From Roseburia sp. (GTDB lineage: Bacteria > Bacillota > Clostridia > Lachnospirales > Lachnospiraceae): DNA of 64,000 nucleotides. This document shows positions 16,617 to 24,620 of the stretch, in pieces. The translations under genes were made by a program, and so were the position numbers. Below the pieces are notes generated by a model that searched no databases, was not told the DNA's origin, and saw nothing but the letters and a program-made list of their open reading frames with translations. Each line of letters begins with the position of its first letter. Within the stretch, counting starts at the first letter, position 1. The stretch spans positions 33,829-97,828 of the forward strand of contig DMYD01000036.1 of the NCBI GenBank assembly GCA_003483745.1, given 5' to 3'.

Positions 16617-16658
16617 AAAAAAGGGCATTACGGAATCTCTCCAGTAACACCCTCGTTA
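16617..16658 (-). promoter_or_regulatory. Promoter-proximal attenuator hairpin, Se/Mo family copy C
   Basis: On the minus strand, GGGTGTTACTGG pairs imperfectly (several G-U pairs, one mismatch) with CCGTAATGCCC, followed by six T residues (16617-16622). Immediately 5', TAACG (16654-16658) can pair with TGTTA of the left arm; relative to copy B one G-C has become G-U, so both alternatives are kept. The 5' segment GATAACGAGGGTGTTACTGG matches copy B closely. The structure begins about 10 bases after the -10 box of the yedF promoter. Confidence 0.72.
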
Positions 16659-16668
16659 TCTTTTGTTA

Positions 16669-16701
16669 AGTATAACACTATTTTTTCAGCTTGAAAATAG
16701 T
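16669..16701 (-). promoter_or_regulatory. Promoter and dyad upstream of the yedF-selD operon
   Basis: Minus-strand TATACT (16669-16674) with a -35-like TTTCAA (16691-16696) and 16-base spacer. A 25-bp dyad at 16677-16701 (ACTATTTT ... AAAATAGT) covers the -35 region and could be an operator. Confidence 0.55.
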
Positions 16702-16724
16702 ATTTTTTTAACGCCACGCAAATA

Positions 16725-17225
16725 TCATCTCCGAGCACACTCCCCATCTCTCCCCAACAAAATATCCATGCCATGCTCCAACGAATCTAAGATATAAGTC
16801 AGGCTCTCCTCGACCGCTTTCGGGCTTCCCGGCAGATTTACGATCAGGGACTGCCCCCGGATCGCACTTGCACCACGGCTTAACATGGCACGCTTCGTAA
16901 TTGTCATGCTGTAAGCCCTGATTGCCTCAGCAATTCCGGGTGCATTCCGGTCACAAACCGCAAGCGTTGCCTCCGGTGTCACATCCCGCAGGGAAAATCC
17001 TGTTCCGCCTGTGGTCAGAATAAGATTGCAGCCACATGTATCTGAAAGACGTATCATTTCCTGTTCCAGTTCCGTCTGCTCATCCGGCAGCACTTTATAA
17101 GATACCACCTCGTATTTTTCTGCCGGAAGAAGTTCTTTTATCCTTCTTCCACTGATGTCTTCGCGCTCTCCCTTTGATCCTTTGTCGCTTGCTGTTATAA
17201 TTCCTACTGTGTATTTATTGTCCAT
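16725..17225 (-). CDS. mogA: Molybdenum cofactor biosynthesis protein, MoaB/Mog family
   Basis: The 166-residue protein has the MoaB/Mog fold: GIITASDKGSKGEREDISG at the start, LILTTGGTGFSLRDVTPEAT near residue 80, and a C-terminal IVNLPGSPKAVEESL. Mog adenylylates molybdopterin before metal insertion; MoaB homologues replace it in many bacteria, so the label is at family level. The ATG at 17225 follows GGAGATTAAA and is better than the upstream in-frame start at 17237. It lies 48 bp after moaC. The gene ends 28 bp before the yedF promoter region. Confidence 0.9.
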   Translation of the reverse strand: MDNKYTVGIITASDKGSKGEREDISGRRIKELLPAEKYEVVSYKVLPDEQTELEQEMIRLSDTCGCNLILTTGGTGFSLRDVTPEATLAVCDRNAPGIAEAIRAYSMTITKRAMLSRGASAIRGQSLIVNLPGSPKAVEESLTYILDSLEHGMDILLGRDGECARR

Positions 17226-17273
17226 TTTAATCTCCATTTCTGAGCAACTTGTTGTAAAAAAGCGATGAGAATT

Positions 17274-17777
17274 TCAAATTTTCGGAGGCATGTTTTTCCC
17301 TTTTTCACAGACATAATGTCCGCTCTTGCCGCCATCCTTCTCCAGTAAATGAATATCGGTGATCCGCATCCCGCGGTCCATCGCCTTGCACATATCGTAA
17401 ATCGTCAGAAGCATCACACTCACACCAGTCAGCGCTTCCATCTCCACTCCGGTCTTTCCGATACAGGAGGTCTTACAGAATGCTTCAATGGAACGCTCCT
17501 CGTCATGCATCTCATAACGGATCTCACAATCCGTCAGCGCAATGATATGACACAACGGGATCAGTTCCGAATTTTTCTTTGCCGCCATGATTCCTGCAAT
17601 GCGCGCCACTCCAAGAACATCTCCCTTTTTTGCAGTATGTCCCTTGATTGCCGCATACACCTCCTCATTGACGTATATCTTTCCGGCTGCCACCGCCACA
17701 CGGTAGGTATCATCCTTTGCATGAACATCCACCATGATTGCATTTCCTTCCTTATTGAAATGAGTAAACTCTCCCAT
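17274..17777 (-). CDS. moaC: Cyclic pyranopterin monophosphate synthase MoaC
   Basis: The 167-residue protein catalyses the second half of cyclic pyranopterin monophosphate formation in molybdopterin synthesis. Typical blocks are seen: KGDVLGVARIAGIMAAKKNS, LIPLCHIIALT (the PLCH motif), GKTGVEMEALTGVSVMLLTI and YDMCKAMDR. AGGAGAG precedes the ATG at 17777. The partner radical-SAM enzyme MoaA is not in the window. It is the first gene of a two-gene unit with mogA behind the promoter at 17874-17901. Confidence 0.95.
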   Translation of the reverse strand: MGEFTHFNKEGNAIMVDVHAKDDTYRVAVAAGKIYVNEEVYAAIKGHTAKKGDVLGVARIAGIMAAKKNSELIPLCHIIALTDCEIRYEMHDEERSIEAFCKTSCIGKTGVEMEALTGVSVMLLTIYDMCKAMDRGMRITDIHLLEKDGGKSGHYVCEKGKNMPPKI

Positions 17778-17873
17778 ATGCGGCTCTCCTTTCTCGACTC
17801 AACATTTTCCTGATATTCCTGTGCACACACCATCTTCCAATATCTGAGGCCTATCTGGTTATCTTCTTTCCTT

Positions 17874-17901
17874 ATTATATATAACTTCTGCTCACTTGCA
17901 A
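17874..17901 (-). promoter_or_regulatory. Promoter for moaC-mogA
   Basis: Minus-strand TTGCAA (17896-17901) and TATAAT (17874-17879) with a 16-base spacer. The leader of about 90 bases is too short for a full Moco riboswitch, and none was recognised. Confidence 0.6.
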
Positions 17902-18041
17902 TCCCGATTTTTTCCTGTTTTCACCCGTTTTGGACATATTTTGTTCATTTTTTATTCATATTTCATAGAAAAACACAGATTGTTCATTCTTTTTTATTCA
18001 TCTTTCCGATTGATTTTTTACCTGAGAAGCGATATATTCTC

Positions 18042-18185
18042 TTAGTGTCAAAAATAAGATTTTTACACAGGGTTTACATACCTTTTACAAAATACTGGAA
18101 ATAACAAAATTTCCATTTAGAGATAGACAGTTTGATATTATATGAAACTTTGTGAGGTTAGTGTGAAAAATAAGATTTTTCACAT
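18042..18185 (+). repeat. Two 28-bp dyad repeats upstream of the LTA-synthase-like gene
   Basis: Copies at 18042-18069 and 18158-18185 share TTAGTGTSAAAAATAAGA followed by TTTTT(A/C)CACA. Each can fold as GTGT-AAAAA/TTTTT-CAC, and they are 116 bp apart. They lie in the 470-bp divergent gap between moaC and the LTA-synthase-like gene, which otherwise holds A/T-rich promoter-like DNA and a small TTTGTGC/GCACAAA hairpin at about 18190-18210. Paired operators or a repeated leader hairpin are possible. Confidence 0.6.
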
Positions 18186-18249
18186 GCAAGATTTGTGCTA
18201 ACGCACAAACTTGAGATGCGCAAAAAACAGCGCAAGAATGGAGGTCACT

Positions 18250-20625
18250 ATGAAAGAAAAATTACAGTTTTGTCTCGATAAGATTTCTCTTATCCATTCA
18301 AAATTACCAAAGAGAAAACCACACAGCGAAAAATATTATAAAATGATTGCGTTTTTAAACAAATATTCACTGATATTTCATTTTATTTTAGCATGCGTGC
18401 TGACGTTTGCAATCGAAATGATTTCAAGAAGAGATTTTCTTTCAACGATCTCTTTCTTACATAATCACACACTTGCATATCTTTACAACGCGTTTATCGT
18501 ATTTGCTTCACTCTCCATCGTATATCTGTTCCGGTGCAGGGCACAGCTGCGTGTACTGATCAGCGGTTTATGGCTGTTCCTTGGTACGATCAACGGTCTG
18601 ATCCTTTCAAACCGTGTTACACCTTTCAGCTATACTGATTTAAAATGTATCTCTGATCTGTTCGCAATGCAGAACACAAACTACTTTACCGCAGAAGAGG
18701 CAACACTTGTTGTCGGCGTTGTTGTCGCATTTTTCGTATTTTTAGGTTTCTTTTTTGCAAAAGGGCCAAAATATCAGGGAAAACGTCATTTTGTATTAGG
18801 TCCGGTTGCGATCGCTGCTTTACTTTTAGTGGGACTGCCGATCACAACACAGGCTGCACAGGGTTCTAACATCCTTGCTACTTACTTTTCCAACATCGCA
18901 CAGGGATATGCTGATTACGGTTTCGTATACGGCTTCTCCACCAGTGTGGTTGGCCGCGGTATGAGCAAACCGGATGATTATTCAGAGGAAACGGTCGATG
19001 CGATCGAAACTCTGGTTAATTCTTCCAAAGAACAGACCACTGTTTCTAAAGGCAGCGAACCGAATATCATCTGTGTACTGTTAGAGTCATTCGCAGATCC
19101 TTACGAAGTAAACTTTTTAAATATGTCCGAAGATCCGATCCCGAATTTTCACAATTTAGAGAACAATTACTCCACCGGATATCTTACCGTTCCGGTTGTC
19201 GGCGCAGGTACCGCAAACACAGAGTTTGAAGTTTTAACCGGTATGAGCATGCAGTATTTCGGAACCGGTGAGTACCCTTACAAAACCATCTTAAAACAGA
19301 CGGACTGTGAGAGTATCGCATCTGACCTGTCAAAGATCGGTTACGATACACACGTAGTACACAACAATACCGCTACTTTCTACAGCAGAAACAATGCTTT
19401 TTCCATGATGGGATTTGATACCTTTACCAGTAAAGAACTGATGAACATCACACAGTACACACCAAATGGCAACTGGCCAACCGATGATGTACTGGTTCAG
19501 GAAACTGTAAAAGCTTTGGACTCCACAAAAGACCAGTCCGATTTTGTATACACGATCACTGTAGAAGGACACGGCGATTATCCGACCGAAAAGATCTTAA
19601 CAGATCCGGCAATCAAAGTTTCCGGCGCAGCCACAGAGGAATCAAACAATCAGTGGGAATATTATGTAAATATGATCCATGAAGTAGATGATTTCATCGG
19701 TGACCTGATCACTGCTGTTGACCGCCGCGGTGAAGATACCATCGTTGTTATGTTCGGTGATCATCTTCCTACCATGGGACTTTCTGATTCTGATATGAAA
19801 TCCGGTGATATTTTCAAGACAAAATACATCACCTGGAATAACATGGGACTTCCAAAAGAGGATGCTGATCTTACAGCATACCAGCTTCTCTCCCAGATCA
19901 CAGATCAGGCTGGTATCCATGAAGGAACCATGTTTAACTATCATCAGACACAGCGCAATTCCGAGACATACTTAAATGGTCTTGAAAATCTGCAGTACGA
20001 TTTACTTTACGGTAAAAGATATACCTACGGTGGCGAAGATCTCTATCCTGCTACCGACCTTCAGATGGATGTGGAAGATGTTACAATCTCCAATATCCGC
20101 AAAAATTCAGACCGCAATATCCTGGCTGTTTACGGCTCAAGATTTACCAAGAATGCAAAGATCTTTGTAAATGGTGAGAAAGTTCCTACTAACTATATTT
20201 CTTCTGCACTGGTAACAACAAGTCTGGATAACATAAAAGATGGCGATACGATCAGTGTCAATATCCTTGGTTCAAAGGGAATCCTGCTTCGTGCCGGAGC
20301 AGACGAGGTTGTCTATGAGGATCCAGATGTGCTTCATGAGACAGAAACAGAAGAACCGACAGAGACAACTGAGACAACTGCGGTTCCAAACCCGGCATCT
20401 ACCTGGAATATAGATATGAAATCTTCCGAAACCACGGAAACAAAGTCTTCCGAGAACACCGAGACAAAGTCCTCTGAGAACACGGAGACAAAGTCCTCTG
20501 AGAACACGGAAGTAAAGTCTTCGGAAAATACCGAAACAAAGTCCTCTGAGAACACGGAAATAAAGTCTTCGGAAAATACCGAGACAAAATCTTCCGAAAC
20601 CACCTCTGACACACTCGGCAGATAG
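18250..20625 (+). CDS. LTA synthase family sulfatase (phosphoglycerol transferase) with repeat tail
   Basis: The 791-residue membrane protein has about five N-terminal transmembrane segments (residues 35-210) and an extracellular sulfatase-fold domain. Catalytic and metal residues appear in ICVLLESFADP, GTANTEFEVLTG (the nucleophile Thr), TVEGHGDYPT and VMFGDHLPTMG, as in LtaS/MdoB-type enzymes that transfer glycerol-phosphate. A domain of about 100 residues follows the catalytic part, then a Thr/Glu-rich tail with eight copies of an 8-residue repeat of type KSSENTET. No LPxTG sorting signal is seen. The ATG at 18250 with GGAGGTCACT is preferred over the in-frame start at 18211. The precise polymer is not known. 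Confidence 0.88.
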   Translation: MKEKLQFCLDKISLIHSKLPKRKPHSEKYYKMIAFLNKYSLIFHFILACVLTFAIEMISRRDFLSTISFLHNHTLAYLYNAFIVFASLSIVYLFRCRAQLRVLISGLWLFLGTINGLILSNRVTPFSYTDLKCISDLFAMQNTNYFTAEEATLVVGVVVAFFVFLGFFFAKGPKYQGKRHFVLGPVAIAALLLVGLPITTQAAQGSNILATYFSNIAQGYADYGFVYGFSTSVVGRGMSKPDDYSEETVDAIETLVNSSKEQTTVSKGSEPNIICVLLESFADPYEVNFLNMSEDPIPNFHNLENNYSTGYLTVPVVGAGTANTEFEVLTGMSMQYFGTGEYPYKTILKQTDCESIASDLSKIGYDTHVVHNNTATFYSRNNAFSMMGFDTFTSKELMNITQYTPNGNWPTDDVLVQETVKALDSTKDQSDFVYTITVEGHGDYPTEKILTDPAIKVSGAATEESNNQWEYYVNMIHEVDDFIGDLITAVDRRGEDTIVVMFGDHLPTMGLSDSDMKSGDIFKTKYITWNNMGLPKEDADLTAYQLLSQITDQAGIHEGTMFNYHQTQRNSETYLNGLENLQYDLLYGKRYTYGGEDLYPATDLQMDVEDVTISNIRKNSDRNILAVYGSRFTKNAKIFVNGEKVPTNYISSALVTTSLDNIKDGDTISVNILGSKGILLRAGADEVVYEDPDVLHETETEEPTETTETTAVPNPASTWNIDMKSSETTETKSSENTETKSSENTETKSSENTEVKSSENTETKSSENTEIKSSENTETKSSETTSDTLGR
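20419..20610 (+). repeat. 24-bp coding minisatellite, eight copies
   Basis: Eight consecutive 24-bp units encode KSSE(N/T)T(E/S)x near the C-terminus of the LTA-synthase-like protein. The units differ mostly at third codon positions (tct/tcc, gag/gaa, aac/aat), so the amino acids are more conserved than the DNA. Copy number can vary by slippage. The antisense frames of this repeat are also open but only mirror it. Confidence 0.9.
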
Positions 20626-20631
20626 CTTTAT

Positions 20632-20683
20632 AAAAAAACAAGTCTGATCTGCAGCAAAATGCTGCGATTGGGCTTGTTTTTTT
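20632..20683 (+). terminator. Intrinsic terminator after the LTA-synthase-like gene
   Basis: ACAAG/CTTGT and GCAGC/GCTGC stems separated by an internal loop are followed by seven T residues at 20677-20683. The region 20684-20898 beyond it holds no convincing gene. A short frame there (LERINPCKVIREITADDKRK and on to a stop at about 20847) without a good start may be a remnant. Confidence 0.75.
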
Positions 20684-20898
20684 ATGCCTGTTTTTTATAT
20701 GCAAAATCATTTTGATTACACTGTGTACTGTGTTAAAATGAATTTAAGGATTGGAACGAATCAATCCCTGTAAAGTGATCCGGGAAATCACAGCGGATGA
20801 TAAGAGAAAATATCCGGTTTTTGATGATGGTCATATGAAACATTGAAATAGAAAGTTGTTGATTTGGTAAATTACTTTTTTAAATCAGGAGAATAGAT

Positions 20899-21351
20899 AT
20901 GGCTGCTACAATTATTTATTTGGTAATCTCATTATTGGTTTCACTTATTTTTATCATACTTGGAATAAGGCAGTATAGGGCTGAAAAACCAGTAGCAATA
21001 AACACGGGAGAAAAAGCACCTCGTGAAGATGAGCTGATAAGTGTTACTGAATGGAACCATAGACATGGCAGGAATTTTATTATTTTGGGTTGTGCGCTTT
21101 TTATTACGTTATCAATTGTGGCATATTTTATTGAAAAACTGGATGGCGTTGCACTTCAGGTGGCTACGGTTATTTTTGTGATAGTGATATTTGCTGAGAT
21201 AGTATGGGTTGGGTTTGAACATAATGTGATGAAAAAGAAAATGATCAAGAAGAAATGTGATGTGTTTGTAACGGGGAGCAATGCGAAGTTTTTATCCAGA
21301 GATATTGCAACCGAATTTGGGGGCAGAGGGGATGAGGTACATCTGATATGA
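20899..21351 (+). CDS. Hypothetical small membrane protein
   Basis: I do not recognise this 150-residue protein. It has hydrophobic segments at about residues 2-24, 60-80 and 88-110, a polar loop between the first two (KPVAINTGEKAPREDELISV), and a basic cytoplasmic-like tail starting KKKMIKKKCD. AGGAGAATAGAT precedes the ATG, which supports translation. It is on the plus strand in an A/T-richer stretch between the LTA-synthase-like terminator and the riboflavin operon, with no clear operon partner. Confidence 0.65.
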   Translation: MAATIIYLVISLLVSLIFIILGIRQYRAEKPVAINTGEKAPREDELISVTEWNHRHGRNFIILGCALFITLSIVAYFIEKLDGVALQVATVIFVIVIFAEIVWVGFEHNVMKKKMIKKKCDVFVTGSNAKFLSRDIATEFGGRGDEVHLI

Positions 21352-21500
21352 TACACCAAAACCTTTTTATAATGATCATGGTATTTTAATCATAAATGTA
21401 TATGATTTTTTATTGAACGCAGATTCACTGGAATTATAAAGAGCAACTGGTAAATTCAGTTTGCAGAATTAAGAAAATTGGTAATTTTGAGGAGAAAAGC

Positions 21501-21869
21501 ATGAATATAGAGCAATTTTGGAAAGCTGTTCTTGCCCAGGATGAGGAAGAAATCAGAAAATATTTCCACAGGGATGCCTATGTAAATTGGCATTGTACTA
21601 ACGAACATTTTACTGTAGATGAATATATTATCGCAAACTGTGAATACCCTGGAGAATGGGATGGAATTATCGAACGGACAGAAATGGTAAATGAGCTAAT
21701 TATCACCGTTACGCAAATCTATCCCAGGGATAAAAGTATTTCTTTCCATGTAACATCCTTTATTCAAACGAAAGATGATAAAATCATAGCAATGGATGAA
21801 TATTATGCCGATGATGGAAGTGCACCGCAGTGGAGATTGGACAAGCACATAGGAACATCCGTTAAATAA
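21501..21869 (+). CDS. NTF2/SnoaL-like small protein
   Basis: The 122-residue protein looks like a SnoaL/NTF2-fold protein: an N-terminal helix (IEQFWKAVLAQDEEEIRKYF), then HRDAYVNWHCTNEHFTVDEY and a strand-rich second half ending in MDEYYADDGSAPQWR, a common SnoaL ending. Members are often small-molecule isomerases or binding proteins and are frequently orphan genes. GAGGAGAAAAGC precedes the ATG. No substrate is suggested by the neighbours. Confidence 0.7.
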   Translation: MNIEQFWKAVLAQDEEEIRKYFHRDAYVNWHCTNEHFTVDEYIIANCEYPGEWDGIIERTEMVNELIITVTQIYPRDKSISFHVTSFIQTKDDKIIAMDEYYADDGSAPQWRLDKHIGTSVK

Positions 21870-21949
21870 TTTCAAGTTTGTGAGGATGAAATCGGATACG
21901 GATCACTTTGATTCAAAAGAGTACGAAATGCTTCTAAGCAGGTTTTCTT

Positions 21950-22090
21950 TTGGAACATATAAAAAACATTATATTTCATGTATTAGAAGCATTGGAAAAT
22001 GATACGATTGCAGGAGCCGGACTTGATGTTCAGGAAAATGAACCACCTGAAGAAGCAAAAGGGCATCAGGCGGACATTGAAAATGCACTT
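21950..22090 (+). pseudogene. Fragment of a D-isomer 2-hydroxyacid dehydrogenase
   Basis: The frame at about 21983-22060 reads LEALENDTIAGAGLDVQENE, followed by PPEEA. This is the conserved AGAGLDVxxxEP block from near the end of the NAD-binding domain of D-2-hydroxyacid dehydrogenases. Everything before and after it is missing; the following residues are unrelated and run into the ribH 3' end. No ribosome site or promoter fits, so this is a gene remnant. Confidence 0.7.
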
Positions 22091-22117
22091 TTCAAAATCA
22101 GCCTGATGGGAATATCT

Positions 22118-22588
22118 TTACTTTTCCATTACACGCATCAGATTCACCATCTCAATCGCACCCACAGCGCATTCATACCCCTTATTTCCTGCCTTACTGC
22201 CTGCGCGCTCGATTGCCTGTTCAATATTGTCTGTCGTAAGGACACCAAACATAACCGGAATTTTGCTCTGTAAGGAAACGCTTGCAATCCCTTTGGAAAC
22301 TTCATTGCACACATAATCATAATGGCTCGTTGCCCCGCGTATCACTGCCCCAAGGCAGATCACTGCATCATACTTTCCACTTGCCGCCATCTTCTCTGCG
22401 ATCACCGGTATCTCAAACGCTCCCGGCACCCATGCCAGATCAATCTGCTCCTCCGGTACATCATGGCGCTTCAACCCGTCAAGTGCACCCCCGATCAGCC
22501 TTGACACGATAAATTCATTAAACCTCGCTGCCACAATCCCAATCTTAATTTCCTCTGCTCCTGTTAATTTTCCTTCTAAAACGTTCAT
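22118..22588 (-). CDS. ribH: 6,7-dimethyl-8-ribityllumazine synthase
   Basis: The 156-residue protein condenses the ribityl-amino pyrimidine with dihydroxybutanone phosphate to lumazine. Signature segments are RFNEFIVSRLIGGALDGL, WVPGAFEIPVIAEKMA, VICLGAVIRGATSHYDYVCN (with the catalytic His) and FGVLTTDNIEQAIERAG. AAAAAGGAG precedes the ATG. It is the last gene of the rib operon, 72 bp after ribBA. Confidence 0.96.
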   Translation of the reverse strand: MNVLEGKLTGAEEIKIGIVAARFNEFIVSRLIGGALDGLKRHDVPEEQIDLAWVPGAFEIPVIAEKMAASGKYDAVICLGAVIRGATSHYDYVCNEVSKGIASVSLQSKIPVMFGVLTTDNIEQAIERAGSKAGNKGYECAVGAIEMVNLMRVMEK

Positions 22589-22660
22589 TTTTTTTATCTC
22601 CTTTTTTATAATGTTGATGTCAGGTTAACACCATAGATACTTAATATTATATTTATCCTC

Positions 22661-23863
22661 TTATTCAAAACGAAGCATATGCCCCATCTTTTCCTGTTTC
22701 GTCCGCAGATAAAACAGATCATACGGTGTCGCCTTCATCTGGATCGGCACGCGCTCTTTGATCTCCATGCCATAATCTTTCAGTTGGTAAACTTTATCCG
22801 GGTTATTGGTCAGAAGCCGCAGCGTTTTTACACCGAGATCTTTTAAAATCTGTGCTCCGATGTAATACTCCCGCTCATCCCCCGCAAAACCGAGCGCAAG
22901 GTTCGCCTCTAACGTATCCATTCCTTCCTCCTGCAATGTATAGGCGCGCAGCTTGTTCAGTAATCCGATGCCTCTTCCCTCCTGCCGCATATAAAGCAGG
23001 ATTCCGCGGCCTTCTTTTTCGATCTGTTCCATTGCCGCAGCAAGCTGTTCCCCGCAGTCACACCTCAAAGATCCGAATACATCTCCCGTCAGGCACTCGG
23101 AGTGTACACGGCACAGCACATCCTCTCCGTCTCCGATCTCACCTTTTACCAGCGCAACATGATGTTCCCCGTTTAAAATATTCTGATAACCATACGCTTT
23201 AAATTCTCCATATTTTGTCGGGAGTTTTGCGACTGCTGCGCACTCTACCAGTTTCTCATGTTTTTTGCGGTACTCCTGAATTGCCGCGATCGTGATAAAA
23301 CAGATATTCCATTTTTCTGCCAGTTCCATAAGTTCTGTTGTACGCATCATTGTTCCGTCCTCACGCATAATCTCACAGCATAAACCACACTCTTTTAATC
23401 CGGCAAGACGCATCAGGTCAACGGTTGCTTCTGTATGACCGTTACGTTCTAACACACCATTCTTTTTTGCAAGCAGTGGAAACATGTGTCCCGGTCTGCG
23501 AAAATCTTCCGGTTTTGCATCCTCACTGATGCAATGCCTTGCCGTCATACCGCGTTCCTCCGCCGATATTCCAGTCGTTGTGCCGACATAATCGATTGAT
23601 ACGGTAAATGCGGTCTCATGGTTATCCGTATTGTCTGCCACCATCTGCGGGAGTCTTAATTTTTCACAGATCTCCTTTGACATCGGCATGCAGATCAGTC
23701 CTTTTCCATGTGTTGCCATAAAATTCAGATTTTCTGTCGTTGCAAACTCTGCCGCGCAGATAAAATCCCCTTCATTCTCACGATCTTCATCATCTGTCAC
23801 AAGAATGATCTTTCCTTTTTTCAATTCTTCCAATGCCTGTTCCACTGTATCAAATTCTCTCAT
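22661..23863 (-). CDS. ribBA: Bifunctional DHBP synthase / GTP cyclohydrolase II
   Basis: The 400-residue fusion has RibB at residues 1 to about 205 (DDEDRENEGDF, ATHGKGLICMPM, RPGHMFPL, GHTEATVDL) and RibA after it (VHSECLTGDVFGSLRCDCGE, carrying the zinc Cys residues, then YMRQEGRGIGLLNKL and LLTNNPDK). The two halves make the two precursors of riboflavin. The ATG at 23863 with GGGAGAAG is chosen over the upstream in-frame frame opening at 23917, which would overlap ribE. It lies 50 bp after ribE. Confidence 0.97.
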   Translation of the reverse strand: MREFDTVEQALEELKKGKIILVTDDEDRENEGDFICAAEFATTENLNFMATHGKGLICMPMSKEICEKLRLPQMVADNTDNHETAFTVSIDYVGTTTGISAEERGMTARHCISEDAKPEDFRRPGHMFPLLAKKNGVLERNGHTEATVDLMRLAGLKECGLCCEIMREDGTMMRTTELMELAEKWNICFITIAAIQEYRKKHEKLVECAAVAKLPTKYGEFKAYGYQNILNGEHHVALVKGEIGDGEDVLCRVHSECLTGDVFGSLRCDCGEQLAAAMEQIEKEGRGILLYMRQEGRGIGLLNKLRAYTLQEEGMDTLEANLALGFAGDEREYYIGAQILKDLGVKTLRLLTNNPDKVYQLKDYGMEIKERVPIQMKATPYDLFYLRTKQEKMGHMLRFE

Positions 23864-23913
23864 TATACTTCTCCCTTTCCATGTAAGAACTTTCACTTGA
23901 TTTTTCTGAGTTT

Positions 23914-24561
23914 TCAAAATCCATTAGAAAATAAAAACTCCTTCGTGATCCTACTCTCCGTTGTTTTTTCTTTCCCCCAGTTCAAAAAATGTTCAATATA
24001 CTTCCCGATACAGTCATTTTCCAGATTTACCGTATCTCCCGCCTTTTTGTATGCAAGAACTGTACACTGCGCCGTATGTGGGATGACAGACACCATAAAA
24101 GTGGTCTGTGCCGTTTTCGCAACGGTAAGACTGATCCCATCCACCGCAACAGAACCCTTTTCAACAATGTAGTGCATGATCTTCTCCGGTGCTTTGATGG
24201 AATAACAAACCGCGATCTCGTCTGATTTGACCTCACAGATTGTTCCGGTTCCGTCGATATGTCCTGTCACAATATGCCCGCCAAATCTGCCATTTGCCGC
24301 CATCGCACGTTCCAGGTTCACCGGACTTCCCGCCGCTGCCTCCCCAATCGATGACCTCCGCAGCGTTTCGTGCATCACATCGGCGGTAAAATAGTTTTTT
24401 CCGAAAGATGTCACAGTAAGACAGATTCCGTTTACGGCAATGCTGTCACCAATTTTGATATCCTCCAATACTTTTTCTGCCTCTATTTTCAGTCTGGCAG
24501 AATTGCCTTTCCGGTCCGCTGTTATGATTCTTCCGACCTCTTCCACAATTCCTGTAAACAA
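23914..24561 (-). CDS. ribE: Riboflavin synthase, alpha chain
   Basis: The 215-residue protein has the two tandem lumazine-binding domains (MFTGIVEEVGRI; GDSIAVNGICLTVTSF; then GGHIVTGHIDGTGTI; VAVDGISLTVAK) that dismutate two lumazines to riboflavin. The start codon is TTG at 24561, directly after a strong GGGAGGGGAG site; no in-frame ATG gives the family's MFTGIV opening. The protein is in the usual length range. It lies 59 bp after ribD. Confidence 0.95.
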   Translation of the reverse strand: MFTGIVEEVGRIITADRKGNSARLKIEAEKVLEDIKIGDSIAVNGICLTVTSFGKNYFTADVMHETLRRSSIGEAAAGSPVNLERAMAANGRFGGHIVTGHIDGTGTICEVKSDEIAVCYSIKAPEKIMHYIVEKGSVAVDGISLTVAKTAQTTFMVSVIPHTAQCTVLAYKKAGDTVNLENDCIGKYIEHFLNWGKEKTTESRITKEFLFSNGF

Positions 24562-24620
24562 ATTTTCTCCCCTCCCTGCCTTTTTACGGTATGTTCAAAC
24601 CTTATGTATCTGTTTCCCTC

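Noticed and set aside
17778..17873. Moco riboswitch before moaC
   Set aside because: The leader is about 90 bases and lacks the long multi-stem fold and conserved core of that RNA.
20419..20610. CRISPR array
   Set aside because: The units are contiguous, without spacers, and encode a peptide repeat.
20334..20710. Open frames opposite the repeat tail of the LTA-synthase-like gene
   Set aside because: They only reflect the 24-bp repeat read backwards and lack translation signals.
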